The notes beneath the pieces are model-generated. The model did no database searches and had not been told where the DNA came from. It saw nothing but the letters and a program-made list of their open reading frames with translations. From positions 1 to 30,306 of the forward strand of contig DCZO01000012.1 of NCBI GenBank assembly GCA_002331335.1: a stretch of 30,306 nucleotides of DNA. The letters run 5' to 3'. The position numbers and the translations under genes were made by a program. Origin of the DNA: Nitrospira sp. UBA2082 (GTDB taxonomy: Bacteria > Nitrospirota > Nitrospiria > Nitrospirales > Nitrospiraceae). Shown one piece after another: positions 6,773-13,482 of the stretch (position 1 is the stretch's first letter; every line of letters starts with the position of its first letter).

Positions 6773-7399
6773 ATGAACATCGCAGTGATCGGGGCCTCAG
6801 CTGGGATAGGGCTTCAGGTCACCAGCCTCGCGCTTGAGAAGGGGCATGAGGTCACGGCCTTGTCGCGCCGGAGGGTCCCGCTGCCGGATCATGCCAAATT
6901 GAGACGGGTGCAGGGCAGCGCGACCGATCCGCACGATGTCAGAGCCGCGGTGGAGGGGGCTGACGCCATCCTCGTCACGCTCGGGGTGAAAAGCCCGTTC
7001 GCCACCACGCTGTTTTCCGACTCTGCGCGCCTGCTGTTGCAAGTGCTCAGGGAGACCGGTTCCTTCCCCACGCTCATTGTGCTGACGGGGTTCGGTGCAG
7101 GTGACAGCTGGGATTACAATTCCTTTCCCATGAAACTCATGTTCACGCTGCTCCTCAAGAAAGTCTATGCCGACAAGAGCGAGCAGGAACGGGTGGTCGC
7201 TGGTAGCTATCCGCGCTGGGAGATCGTACGTCCCGGCCGGCTGACCAACGGCACCATGACGGGCCACTATCGGGTCTTGGACTCTCTTGTGGAAGGAATG
7301 AAGGTCGGAGCGATTTCCCGTGCGGATGTGGCGCACTTCATGGTGGCACAGGCGGAAAATCCAACCTATCTCGGGAAATATCCCGCGCTGACCTACTGA
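6773..7399 (+). CDS. NAD(P)-binding protein, atypical SDR (NAD(P)H-binding family)
   Basis: The 208-residue product has an N-terminal Rossmann fold with GASAGIG at 7-13 and a following basic region (SRRRVP) that suggests NADP(H). A DPHDV turn and the strand ADAILVTLG follow, then IVLTGFGAGDS. These match the extended/atypical SDR proteins related to flavin reductase BLVRB and NmrA. A catalytic Tyr-x3-Lys is not obvious, so the role may be reduction of an unidentified substrate or redox sensing. ATG 6773 has GGGA five bases upstream. Its 3' end overlaps the convergent gene by seven bases. Confidence 0.75.
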   Translation: MNIAVIGASAGIGLQVTSLALEKGHEVTALSRRRVPLPDHAKLRRVQGSATDPHDVRAAVEGADAILVTLGVKSPFATTLFSDSARLLLQVLRETGSFPTLIVLTGFGAGDSWDYNSFPMKLMFTLLLKKVYADKSEQERVVAGSYPRWEIVRPGRLTNGTMTGHYRVLDSLVEGMKVGAISRADVAHFMVAQAENPTYLGKYPALTY

Positions 7400-7842
7400 C
7401 TCTGATGGACAGGCTCTCGTCTCGGTACGACCCGCCCTTCTTCCAAATCTTGTAGGTCCGACCAGGCGGTGATGTCGGTGCGTGACGGATCAATGGCCTC
7501 GAGGTATTTCTTGAACTTCTTGGCGCTTTCAGGGGAACTTGGTCCGCGCGCCAACAGTTTCTGATTCCATTCCTCCAATTCAACGGGCGTGTGCGGCTTT
7601 GCCGCTTGTTGAAACCAGGACACGACCCTTTCATCGGTGGGATTGGCCTTGACGGCGGCTGTGAACTGTTCGCTGGTGAGGCCGCTGAATTCCAACAATC
7701 GTTCATCCATCGGGCAGGGATAGATATATTCGCCTTCTGTGCCTGCGAGCACGGCGCGGCATTTGTCGATCATGCGCGCCACATGCACATGGCCCGCAAT
7801 CTTGACCTTCATGCTCCGAGGAAAGCCGGTGCGCAAGTCCAT
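7393..7842 (-). CDS. DUF5069-like protein
   Basis: The 149-residue soluble product begins MDLRTGFPRSMKVKIAG and contains MIDKCRAVLAGTEGEYIYPCP. I recognise this as the DUF5069 family, which has no known function. The helical C-terminal half (SWFQQAAKPHTPVELEEW) is usual for the family. ATG 7842 follows the previous stop by one base (TAACATG), so it is probably translated by coupling with the upstream DUF3386-like gene. An in-frame TTG at 7851 is possible but less likely. Its end overlaps the convergent Rossmann gene. Confidence 0.65.
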   Translation of the reverse strand: MDLRTGFPRSMKVKIAGHVHVARMIDKCRAVLAGTEGEYIYPCPMDERLLEFSGLTSEQFTAAVKANPTDERVVSWFQQAAKPHTPVELEEWNQKLLARGPSSPESAKKFKKYLEAIDPSRTDITAWSDLQDLEEGRVVPRREPVHQSQ

Positions 7843-7843
7843 G

Positions 7844-8521
7844 TTACACAAGTGTGTGGTTCTTGAAGGTCAGACTTTTGACGGTCACGGCGCCGTTCTC
7901 GAAGGAAATGATGCGCCGCGTCGCCGGGAGGTCGGATGAGCCGACACGCACGTGGCTGTCGGTGAAGCTCTCGACGTTGTTCAGCTTGCCATCGGTCGGC
8001 GAGTAGTAATAGACCGTGTACTTGGTCGTCAGGTGTTTCTGGTCTTGCGTGACGGCGCTGTCTTCGACATTGATCGTAAAGGCGAAGGGAGCCATGCCCG
8101 GATGCGCCATGCTGCGATTGATTTGCGTGATGCGGTTGTCCTTGAGACGGTAGAACGAGTTTGAGCCATGGATCACGAGTTTGATGCCCATCGGATGGCC
8201 GTCCTCTTCCATGGTCAGGGTATACTTGCCGTCCGATTCTTCGAAACTGCGCGGCCCCCGGTGGACGGCGATCATGCCGAGTTGCTCCTGTGCCCACTTC
8301 TGCACATCGGCGTCGCCAAGTTGGACTGAGACTTCCCGCGGGCCTTTAACCATCACCGGACCGCTCGTTTCCTTTCCATTGATGTTCACCGTGAGATCGG
8401 CAGTAAAGCCGGTGAAACCCTTCGGCCAGCGTGCGGTGTTATCGAACGCCCGGCGTAGTAACTCGCGGGCTTGAGGGTCGTCTGCTACGGTAGGTTGAGC
8501 GGTAGTATGGTGGCTCATCAT
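7844..8521 (-). CDS. DUF3386-like protein
   Basis: The 225-residue product has no signal peptide. Its opening (DDPQARELLRRAFDNTARWP, then GFTGFTADLTV) resembles DUF3386, a family I know mainly from cyanobacteria and of unknown function. The middle is beta-rich with repeated lipid-carrier-like strands (KLVIHGSNSFYRLKDN, YTVYYYSPTDGKLNNV). This suggests a barrel or sheet that could bind a hydrophobic ligand, which is inference from strand pattern only. Two ATG codons are adjacent (8521 and 8518), and GGAG sits four and seven bases upstream of them, so the second may be the true start. It is first in a two-gene minus-strand unit. Confidence 0.6.
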   Translation of the reverse strand: MMSHHTTAQPTVADDPQARELLRRAFDNTARWPKGFTGFTADLTVNINGKETSGPVMVKGPREVSVQLGDADVQKWAQEQLGMIAVHRGPRSFEESDGKYTLTMEEDGHPMGIKLVIHGSNSFYRLKDNRITQINRSMAHPGMAPFAFTINVEDSAVTQDQKHLTTKYTVYYYSPTDGKLNNVESFTDSHVRVGSSDLPATRRIISFENGAVTVKSLTFKNHTLV

Positions 8522-8685
8522 GAATCTCCAAAGTTAAGGACTCGTTCATTCAGCGGCTGATTATACCTGCCGGTTCACAGCACGCTCAATGGCGGACATT
8601 GTTCTCCGGCCGTTCCCTCCCCGATGAGAGGCTTTATCTGGTCGCGCAGGGCAAACCCTCTAGGAATTTTCCTGAAGCCGGCATA

Positions 8686-8715
8686 TTCCAAATCTCCGCT
8701 TGACTCTGCTATACT
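8686..8715 (+). promoter_or_regulatory. Candidate promoter for the Lys-rich protein gene
   Basis: TATACT at 8710-8715 is a good -10 hexamer. The best -35 at a legal distance is TTCCAA at 8686-8691 (18-base spacer), which is weak. It lies about 80 bases before the start at 8798, in a 276-base divergent intergenic region that otherwise shows no coding signal. Confidence 0.3.
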
Positions 8716-8797
8716 CCGCACATTTTTCTGACCGCCTTTGTGTCATTAATCAGTGTTGGGACAAGTGGCAAGAGGCGGGAACTGAGAAAGGATGGGC

Positions 8798-9175
8798 ATG
8801 GAACGGCGCGCTGCGTCTCATACTGAAGAAGAAGAAATGAATCAACGCCGCAAGTTATTGAATGCGGCTCGGCGAGGGGACACGAAAGCCATCAGCAAGT
8901 TGTTTGAGCTATACCAAGTGCGTGTGCTGAGCGGAGAGCAGCTGGCAAAGGTCAACCGGACCATGGTGTACATGGCCCCCGTCGCTCCGGAAAAAGGCGG
9001 GAAATCCTCGGCCAAGGGGTCGACAAAGGCCGCCAAGCAGAGTCCTGAAAAACCGGTCAAGGCTCAACCGGAGAAACGGGTGGCGGCTCCGAAAGCGGTG
9101 GGTAAGAAACCTGTCACAGCCAGTTCAACCAAAAAAGATAGGGTCAACCCCAAGCACAAACCCAAGCACAAGTAG
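8798..9175 (+). CDS. Small protein with Lys/Pro-rich histone-like tail
   Basis: The 125-residue product has two parts. Residues 1-65 form a helical domain (RKLLNAARRGDTKAISKLFELY). From about residue 68 to the end the sequence is low complexity and rich in Lys, Ala, Pro and Ser, finishing with KHKPKHK. This tail resembles histone H1-like or ribosome-associated extensions, so nucleic-acid binding is plausible but unproven. ATG 8798 is chosen because AAAGG lies six bases upstream; ATG 8792 overlaps that site, and ATG 8837 (MNQRRKLL) is a possible shorter start. Its end faces the end of clpS with six bases between. Confidence 0.6.
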   Translation: MERRAASHTEEEEMNQRRKLLNAARRGDTKAISKLFELYQVRVLSGEQLAKVNRTMVYMAPVAPEKGGKSSAKGSTKAAKQSPEKPVKAQPEKRVAAPKAVGKKPVTASSTKKDRVNPKHKPKHK

Positions 9176-9181
9176 GTTCCG

Positions 9182-9478
9182 CTACTGGACTACGACTCTG
9201 AGTCCACCTCCGGCCAATTTGGCGGCGATCTCCTCCGCCTGCGCGGTGGCCCCGCTGTACACGACCGCTTCTCCTTCATGGTCGATGCGATAGGCCAGTT
9301 CGAAGGCCTTGGTCGCCGTCATGCCGGGAATGAACCGGCAGAAGAGGTCGATGACCTGCTGGTAGGTATGGCAATCGCAATTAAAGACGACGACGCGGGA
9401 CTCGAATCCGCTGCCGATGCCGGTCTCAATGTCCTCAGTAACATCCGGAATTGTTTGGGGCGTCGATGGGGCGGGCAT
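9182..9478 (-). CDS. clpS: ClpS-like Clp protease adaptor
   Basis: The 98-residue product has a flexible N-terminus of about 26 residues and then the ClpS core: SRVVVFNCDCHTYQQVIDLF, a helix, AFELAYRIDHEGEAVVYSG, and the closing helix and strand ending LRVVVQ. ClpS delivers N-end-rule substrates to ClpA or ClpC. The binding-pocket His of the HExG region is kept (DHEG). The usual Asn-Asp-Asp loop reads Asn-Cys-Asp, so the substrate pocket is slightly altered. No clpA or clpC is adjacent. No Shine-Dalgarno sequence precedes the ATG; a promoter-like pair sits so close that the mRNA may be nearly leaderless. Confidence 0.75.
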   Translation of the reverse strand: MPAPSTPQTIPDVTEDIETGIGSGFESRVVVFNCDCHTYQQVIDLFCRFIPGMTATKAFELAYRIDHEGEAVVYSGATAQAEEIAAKLAGGGLRVVVQ

Positions 9479-9486
9479 GGGCCGAA

Positions 9487-9515
9487 ATTCTAGCAGACCT
9501 GAGTGTAATGGTTAA
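9487..9515 (-). promoter_or_regulatory. Candidate clpS promoter
   Basis: On the minus strand TTAACC (9515-9510) and TAGAAT (9492-9487) are separated by 17 bases. The -10 ends eight bases before the clpS ATG, which would start transcription within two bases of the start codon. The -35 overlaps the stop codon of the upstream gene, so clpS could be expressed separately from it. Confidence 0.35.
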
Positions 9516-10183
9516 GACGTGCCATGCTCGACCAACCTATTCTCGATCGTGACGCCCATTCGTTCTATCAACCTGGTGAGTAACGTGAAATGGGCGCGCG
9601 AGTCAGTGGCAACGGCAAGTTGTCCCACTGTAGCCAGTTGTATCGTATACACCAATGAGGCTGAGGTTTTCAGCAGGGCAAGGCCATAGTCGAAGAGGTC
9701 GGCTTCTCTGCCGCTGAGCCGTTGCCGGCTGAGTTCACGGATGCCGGCCACTGTAAAGGGAGTCGTCTCGAACGAGACATCCTTCAAGCGAACCATCAAG
9801 GCCTGCTCGGGAGTGCCATCTTTGTTGTTCCCTGTAATGTCTGTGCCATCGAACAGACCTCGTTGGAATCGGCGATTCTCCACCAGCGCTCGATGAAAGA
9901 GCGCGCGCCAGGTTGAATCGGTCAGATCACGATCCACGGCGATACAGGTGTCCGGATTGAGCGGTCCGCTGATATTGTAACCCTGCACCAGCCGCTTGCT
10001 TGCCAGGAGGCCGGGGAAGGAATCTCCCATACGTTCGGGAAAGGCTGTTGTCCCGCAGAATGGACTGACTTGTATGGCCATATAGTCCCGGAAATGCACC
10101 TGTTGATACCGCTCCAGCAGCCTCTGCAAGGTGCGCTCGTGGCACAGATGAAAAGGATAAAATAAGACGCCGGATCGTGTCAT
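9512..10183 (-). CDS. Hypothetical protein, 223 residues
   Basis: The family is not identified, although the sequence looks conserved and well structured. The N-terminus LFYPFHLCHERTLQRLLERY is followed by an HFRDYMAIQ stretch and a middle with DPTC-like Cys and acidic residues (DTCIAVDRDLTD). The C-terminal half is helical. There is no signal peptide or membrane helix. Polar, invariant-looking residues (His15, Glu16, Arg32, Asp33) near the N-terminus could form a site, but no known motif matches. The ATG at 10183 is directly preceded by heptamer-like repeats. The gene reads toward clpS with a 33-base gap. Confidence 0.6.
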   Translation of the reverse strand: MTRSGVLFYPFHLCHERTLQRLLERYQQVHFRDYMAIQVSPFCGTTAFPERMGDSFPGLLASKRLVQGYNISGPLNPDTCIAVDRDLTDSTWRALFHRALVENRRFQRGLFDGTDITGNNKDGTPEQALMVRLKDVSFETTPFTVAGIRELSRQRLSGREADLFDYGLALLKTSASLVYTIQLATVGQLAVATDSRAHFTLLTRLIERMGVTIENRLVEHGTS

Positions 10184-10187
10184 GACA

Positions 10188-10204
10188 ATGAACGATAAAC
10201 GATA
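10188..10204 (-). repeat. Short heptamer repeat upstream of the 223-residue protein gene
   Basis: The plus-strand heptamer AACGATA occurs twice in direct succession at 10191-10204, and the preceding ATGAACG partly matches the same phase. It lies 8 bases upstream of the ATG at 10183. The unit size equals that of the arrays at 2011-2059 and 16306-16340. Confidence 0.4.
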
Positions 10205-10386
10205 GGACTCATGCTAGGTTTCCGTTGTGCGGCTTATTGTTTCTCCTGACTCGACATGTTTCTGGTGTTTATCCCTGTGACGGTGGGTCTCGATCTCCTA
10301 ATGGACGGGGGGTCTCACTGGATGGAAGGGGCGATGCGGTGAGGACCTTCTCCTTTCTGCCGGCATGACAGCCGATCGGCCCGTCG

Positions 10387-10575
10387 TTATATCTTGTCCA
10401 TATCGATCACTTCCGTGGCGTCCCACAGGTTCTTCGACTCCGCATCAGCCAGGTCTTTTTCCCGGTCCGTTTCGGTTTCTTCTCCGAACCCCGCTTGCTG
10501 GTGATTCGAGTGAGTCCGCTCTGCTGACTGGTTCAGCCGGCGGCGCTTTTTCGACGGGTCCATATTCACCGGCAT
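10387..10575 (-). CDS. Small hydrophilic hypothetical protein, 62 residues
   Basis: The product MPVNMDPSKKRRRLNQ and onward has a basic N-terminal third and an acidic C-terminal two thirds (ETETDREKDLADAESK), with no hydrophobic segment. It is probably disordered or a short helix. ATG 10575 is supported by GGAG nine bases upstream on the coding strand. An in-frame start farther upstream (10629) has no such site. It lies 81 bases after hemW on the same strand, so it may be cotranscribed. I see no gene in 10184-10386. Confidence 0.45.
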   Translation of the reverse strand: MPVNMDPSKKRRRLNQSAERTHSNHQQAGFGEETETDREKDLADAESKNLWDATEVIDMDKI

Positions 10576-10656
10576 GGCGGTATCTCCTATCCAGCCCATA
10601 GTGTCCAATCGGATCGGTGGGCTTGTCAATCCTGCCGGATGCCCCGTTGTCCGGTA

Positions 10657-11793
10657 CTAATACAGCTCCTGGGCCACCGAATCTGCGTACCGTCTGCCTA
10701 ACGTGGTCAGGCGAATGTGATCCTCGGTGCATTCAACCAGGCCGCGGCTACCGAGCCGGACCAGGGCTTGGTATTCCGGCATGTCGGGACGAACGAGATG
10801 CCGGGGTACTCCTTCCACCAGGCGAAGTCCGAATACCAACGCGTCGCGCTGCTGCTCGGTATCCGAGAGGCCGACGCGTTCAACGATCGGCCGGCGGCCG
10901 GCGTTCAGCATATCCGTGTACGTCGTCAGATCGGCGACAGTGCCGGACCGGATTCCGTTCACATACGATTGGGCACTGGGGCCGAGGCCGAGATAATCGC
11001 CGTCGGTCCAGTAGAGCAGATTGTGACGGCAGGAGAAACCGGGTTTGGCATAGTTAGAAATCTCGTACCGGTTGAATCCCGCCTCATTGAGAATGGTTTC
11101 TGCCGCGGATTCCATGTCAATCTGAAGCGACTCGTCCGGTCGCGGCACAAGGTTCTTGGCGATATCCCGGGCGAGTGTGGTGCCGTCTTCAATGGTCAGC
11201 GCGTAACAGGACACATGAGTCGGCTCCAGCGCGAGCAGGGATTGCACGGTCCCGGTCCACGAGGCAAGCGATTGGCCAGGCAGTCCGTACATCAGGTCCA
11301 GATTGATATTCGAGAAGCCGGCGGTATGTGCGGCTTCGACGGCGGCCTCCGTGTCCTTGACTTGTCCGGGCCGGCCGATCGGAGCAAAGTCTTGCTCGTT
11401 CATGGATTCCGCGCCGAAGCTGATCCGGTTGAATCCGGCATCGGTCAACATGCTCAAATCCGTGCGTGTCACGGTCGAAGGATGGGCTTCCACCGTGATT
11501 TCCACCGATGATTCCGTCGGCCAGGCTGCCCGGATCAACTGGAGCAGGGAAGCCAGTTGTGCGGCACGAAGGGCCGTCGGTGTCCCGCCCCCGAAGTAGA
11601 TGCTCCGCAACGGGCGACGCCCCCCCAATCCTTCCTGACGAGAGAGATCGATTTCTTGTGCGATTGCCGTGCAGAACGACTGTATCCGCTCAGCCCTGGC
11701 GACCTCGAGGTAGAACGCGCAAAAGTGGCAGCGCTGCCTGCAGAATGGAATGTGGACGTAGAGGCCGATGTCGCGCTGCGGCTGAAGAGTCAT
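10657..11793 (-). CDS. hemW: Radical SAM heme chaperone HemW (HemN-like)
   Basis: The 378-residue product opens with LYVHIPFCRQRCHFCAF. The three cysteines at 18, 22 and 25 form the CxxxCxxC site for the [4Fe-4S] cluster that activates S-adenosylmethionine. YFGGGTPT (67-74) is the next SAM-binding motif, and RISFGAES and DLMYGLPGQ follow in the expected order. The C-terminal HemN domain is present (YEISNYAKPG, HNLLYWTDGDYLGLGPSA). The length fits HemW, which carries heme to respiratory proteins, rather than oxygen-independent coproporphyrinogen dehydrogenase HemN, which is longer. ATG 11793 overlaps the stop of the upstream small gene (ATGA). Confidence 0.88.
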   Translation of the reverse strand: MTLQPQRDIGLYVHIPFCRQRCHFCAFYLEVARAERIQSFCTAIAQEIDLSRQEGLGGRRPLRSIYFGGGTPTALRAAQLASLLQLIRAAWPTESSVEITVEAHPSTVTRTDLSMLTDAGFNRISFGAESMNEQDFAPIGRPGQVKDTEAAVEAAHTAGFSNINLDLMYGLPGQSLASWTGTVQSLLALEPTHVSCYALTIEDGTTLARDIAKNLVPRPDESLQIDMESAAETILNEAGFNRYEISNYAKPGFSCRHNLLYWTDGDYLGLGPSAQSYVNGIRSGTVADLTTYTDMLNAGRRPIVERVGLSDTEQQRDALVFGLRLVEGVPRHLVRPDMPEYQALVRLGSRGLVECTEDHIRLTTLGRRYADSVAQELY

Positions 11794-12056
11794 AGGGAGA
11801 AGGGCTGAGACTTTGAGAAGTCCCGCTCCAGGACGATTTCGATTTCATCCTCCGGCGACTTGCCGCGGTTGCGAGTATGGACGCTCCAGTGCGGCGTCCG
11901 CCGCAGGGAATCGAAAACGGTCTTGATCAGTTCCGGCTTCATGCGGGATTCCCAGGCACGCACCCAGGCGTGGTGGTCGTCGTCGCCCTCGTAATCGTCC
12001 GGGAATTGCACTTCCAGACAGAATCGCAGCGTGAATGTCTTGTCTTCTTGATACAT
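11790..12056 (-). CDS. Small acidic hypothetical protein upstream of hemW
   Basis: The 88-residue product MYQEDKTFTLRFCLEVQ is acidic, with a DDYEGDDDHHAW patch near residues 20-31 and an IEIVLERDFS strand at the end. It has no recognised family. The Asp/His patch could bind a metal, which is only suggestive. ATG 12056 is preceded by GAGAGG with a six-base gap. The four-base overlap with hemW indicates translational coupling, so a role connected to hemW expression or function is a reasonable guess. Confidence 0.6.
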   Translation of the reverse strand: MYQEDKTFTLRFCLEVQFPDDYEGDDDHHAWVRAWESRMKPELIKTVFDSLRRTPHWSVHTRNRGKSPEDEIEIVLERDFSKSQPFSL

Positions 12057-12069
12057 CGTGGTCCTCTCG

Positions 12070-12098
12070 TTGCCATCCGGCCTGCACAACATTATAAT
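12070..12098 (+). promoter_or_regulatory. Sigma-70-type promoter for the fmdB-like gene
   Basis: TTGCCA (12070-12075) and a perfect TATAAT (12093-12098) are separated by exactly 17 bases, the best promoter in the window. Transcription would begin near 12105, leaving a leader of about 18 bases that holds the AAGGAG ribosome binding site. The -10 lies inside the palindrome ATTATAAT, so a minus-strand TATAAT overlaps it and may serve the divergent acidic-protein/hemW unit, although no good minus-strand -35 was found. Confidence 0.65.
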
Positions 12099-12122
12099 GA
12101 GCCATCATCAAGGAGTGTTGCC

Positions 12123-12347
12123 ATGCCTATCTTCGAATATGTCTGTCGGGAATGCAATCATCGCTTCGAGCTGCTGATTCAGGGAGCCACGGAAGCCGCC
12201 TGTCCCAAGTGCAGGACGACGAAGCTCGACAAACAATTCTCCGCGTTCGGCGTCGGCGCGACGGCCGGGTGGGCCTCATCCAGCGGCCCGGGACCCTGTG
12301 GAAGTTGCGGTGATCCTCGCGGACCCGGCTCGTGCTCAATGAACTAA
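12123..12347 (+). CDS. FmdB-family zinc ribbon protein
   Basis: The 74-residue product begins MPIFEYVCRECNHRFE, the classic opening of FmdB-type putative regulators. Two CxxC pairs (Cys8/Cys11 and Cys27/Cys30) form a zinc ribbon. The tail is Gly/Ser/Cys-rich (GPCGSCGDPRGPGSC), also common in this family. The molecular role is not established; some members have been proposed as transcription regulators. AAGGAG at 12110-12115 lies seven bases before ATG and a consensus promoter precedes it. It appears to lead a plus-strand unit with the next two genes. Confidence 0.85.
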   Translation: MPIFEYVCRECNHRFELLIQGATEAACPKCRTTKLDKQFSAFGVGATAGWASSSGPGPCGSCGDPRGPGSCSMN

Positions 12348-12353
12348 CCGCGC

Positions 12354-12680
12354 ATGGGTACGTCAGATGAGCAAGCGATGGCCCGCGCGATCGCGGCCAT
12401 CTCCCACTCTGATCCTCTGATCAAGTTGCTGCACCAAGTGCGGCTCGGCCGCATGAAACCCACGGATGCGGGGTTGCGCGCGATCACGGAATCCTGGCTC
12501 GCCGCCTATGAAAAGGCGCTGGCCACGGATGGTCTCACTCGATCCTGTCTCCGGCGGCTCGATCCCACACCCCGGCTTGCCGTTCTGATCGATGCCGGCG
12601 TGCTGACAAACGAGCACCCGGGAGTCACATCACTCAACGCAGTCTATGATCGGGCGATCGCTCTCGCAGCATCCGAATAG
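12354..12680 (+). CDS. Hypothetical protein, 108 residues
   Basis: This is a soluble, mostly helical protein (IAAISHSDPLIKLLHQVRLG, ITESWLAAYEKALA) with no recognised family, signal or motif. The start at 12354 lies six bases after the FmdB-type gene, and no strong ribosome binding site precedes it, which suggests reinitiation or coupling. Its stop is seven bases before the next start. Confidence 0.55.
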   Translation: MGTSDEQAMARAIAAISHSDPLIKLLHQVRLGRMKPTDAGLRAITESWLAAYEKALATDGLTRSCLRRLDPTPRLAVLIDAGVLTNEHPGVTSLNAVYDRAIALAASE

Positions 12681-12687
12681 GCGTGCT

Positions 12688-13344
12688 ATGCCCGGGATCT
12701 TCCTCCTGTGGCTTCTTTGCGTATGGGGCATTCCTGCAGGGGTATCTGCGCAGGATGCGTCCGGCACCGGTTCCTTGTGGGCGATTCCTCTGGCAGAGAT
12801 CGGCACGAAGCTCCCTCGGGATACGCAGGTATTAATTGAACGCAGCGCCATCGAGGCCTTTCTGGCCGAGTTGGATGGAACCCCTCCAGACTGGGCCAAC
12901 GTCTATGGTCATGGCCATCATGATGCGGATCATGACGAACGGCTGTTCAACCTCAACCGGGAGCGGGATGCGGCGCGAGAAGGCAAGGCTGCATTGACTC
13001 GCCGTGTAGCCTTTGTGTGGCCGGGAGAATTATCACGGTTCGATCCGGAGAGTCGGAGTTATGCGGTGTCCCTCGGGCCAGAATTCAACCGGACCAGTTG
13101 GGGCATCGTGAGGTTCAAGCCGGAAGATCTCCCCGGTAATCTCAGAGCCAGACCACGCAAGAAACTCGCCGCTCAGCTTCGTAGCCGCTTGGCCAAAGGG
13201 GAAATAGTAGACGTGACGGTTGTCTTGGTCGGGACGTTGCTCCCTACCGAATCCATCGTCTATGATTTTTCACACGACGAAGCAGGTCTCGGCATGATCA
13301 TGCCGGTTGTCCGTATCGAACAGGTGGCCTACGTACTCAAGTGA
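12688..13344 (+). CDS. Secreted hypothetical protein with His/Asp-rich patch
   Basis: The 218-residue product has a cleavable signal peptide (hydrophobic 3-20, likely cleavage after VSA at 19-21). The mature part has a striking GHGHHDADHDE patch at 74-84 that could bind a divalent metal, followed by a charged helix (LFNLNRERDAAREGKAAL). The rest looks like mixed alpha/beta with no known domain. ATG 12688 is preferred because it places the signal peptide at the N-terminus; an in-frame ATG at 12646 would overlap the preceding gene and add a polar extension. It ends 138 bases before the dehydrogenase gene, a gap in which I see no small gene. Confidence 0.6.
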   Translation: MPGIFLLWLLCVWGIPAGVSAQDASGTGSLWAIPLAEIGTKLPRDTQVLIERSAIEAFLAELDGTPPDWANVYGHGHHDADHDERLFNLNRERDAAREGKAALTRRVAFVWPGELSRFDPESRSYAVSLGPEFNRTSWGIVRFKPEDLPGNLRARPRKKLAAQLRSRLAKGEIVDVTVVLVGTLLPTESIVYDFSHDEAGLGMIMPVVRIEQVAYVLK

Positions 13345-13482
13345 GCTGGATTCCTTTCCGGGAACGTACAGGCGGTCTGATTCTGTTGATTCAGTGTGAT
13401 GCGCACTCAGGGTGTCGGTTTCAGCAGGCCGAAAGGGGATGCGACTTTTGTTGCGCCCTGTTAGAATGCGCCTGTTACTGCC

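Noticed and set aside
10717..11511. A long plus-strand frame opposite hemW.
   Set aside because: It is antisense to a radical SAM gene with intact motifs and shows no recognisable protein features.
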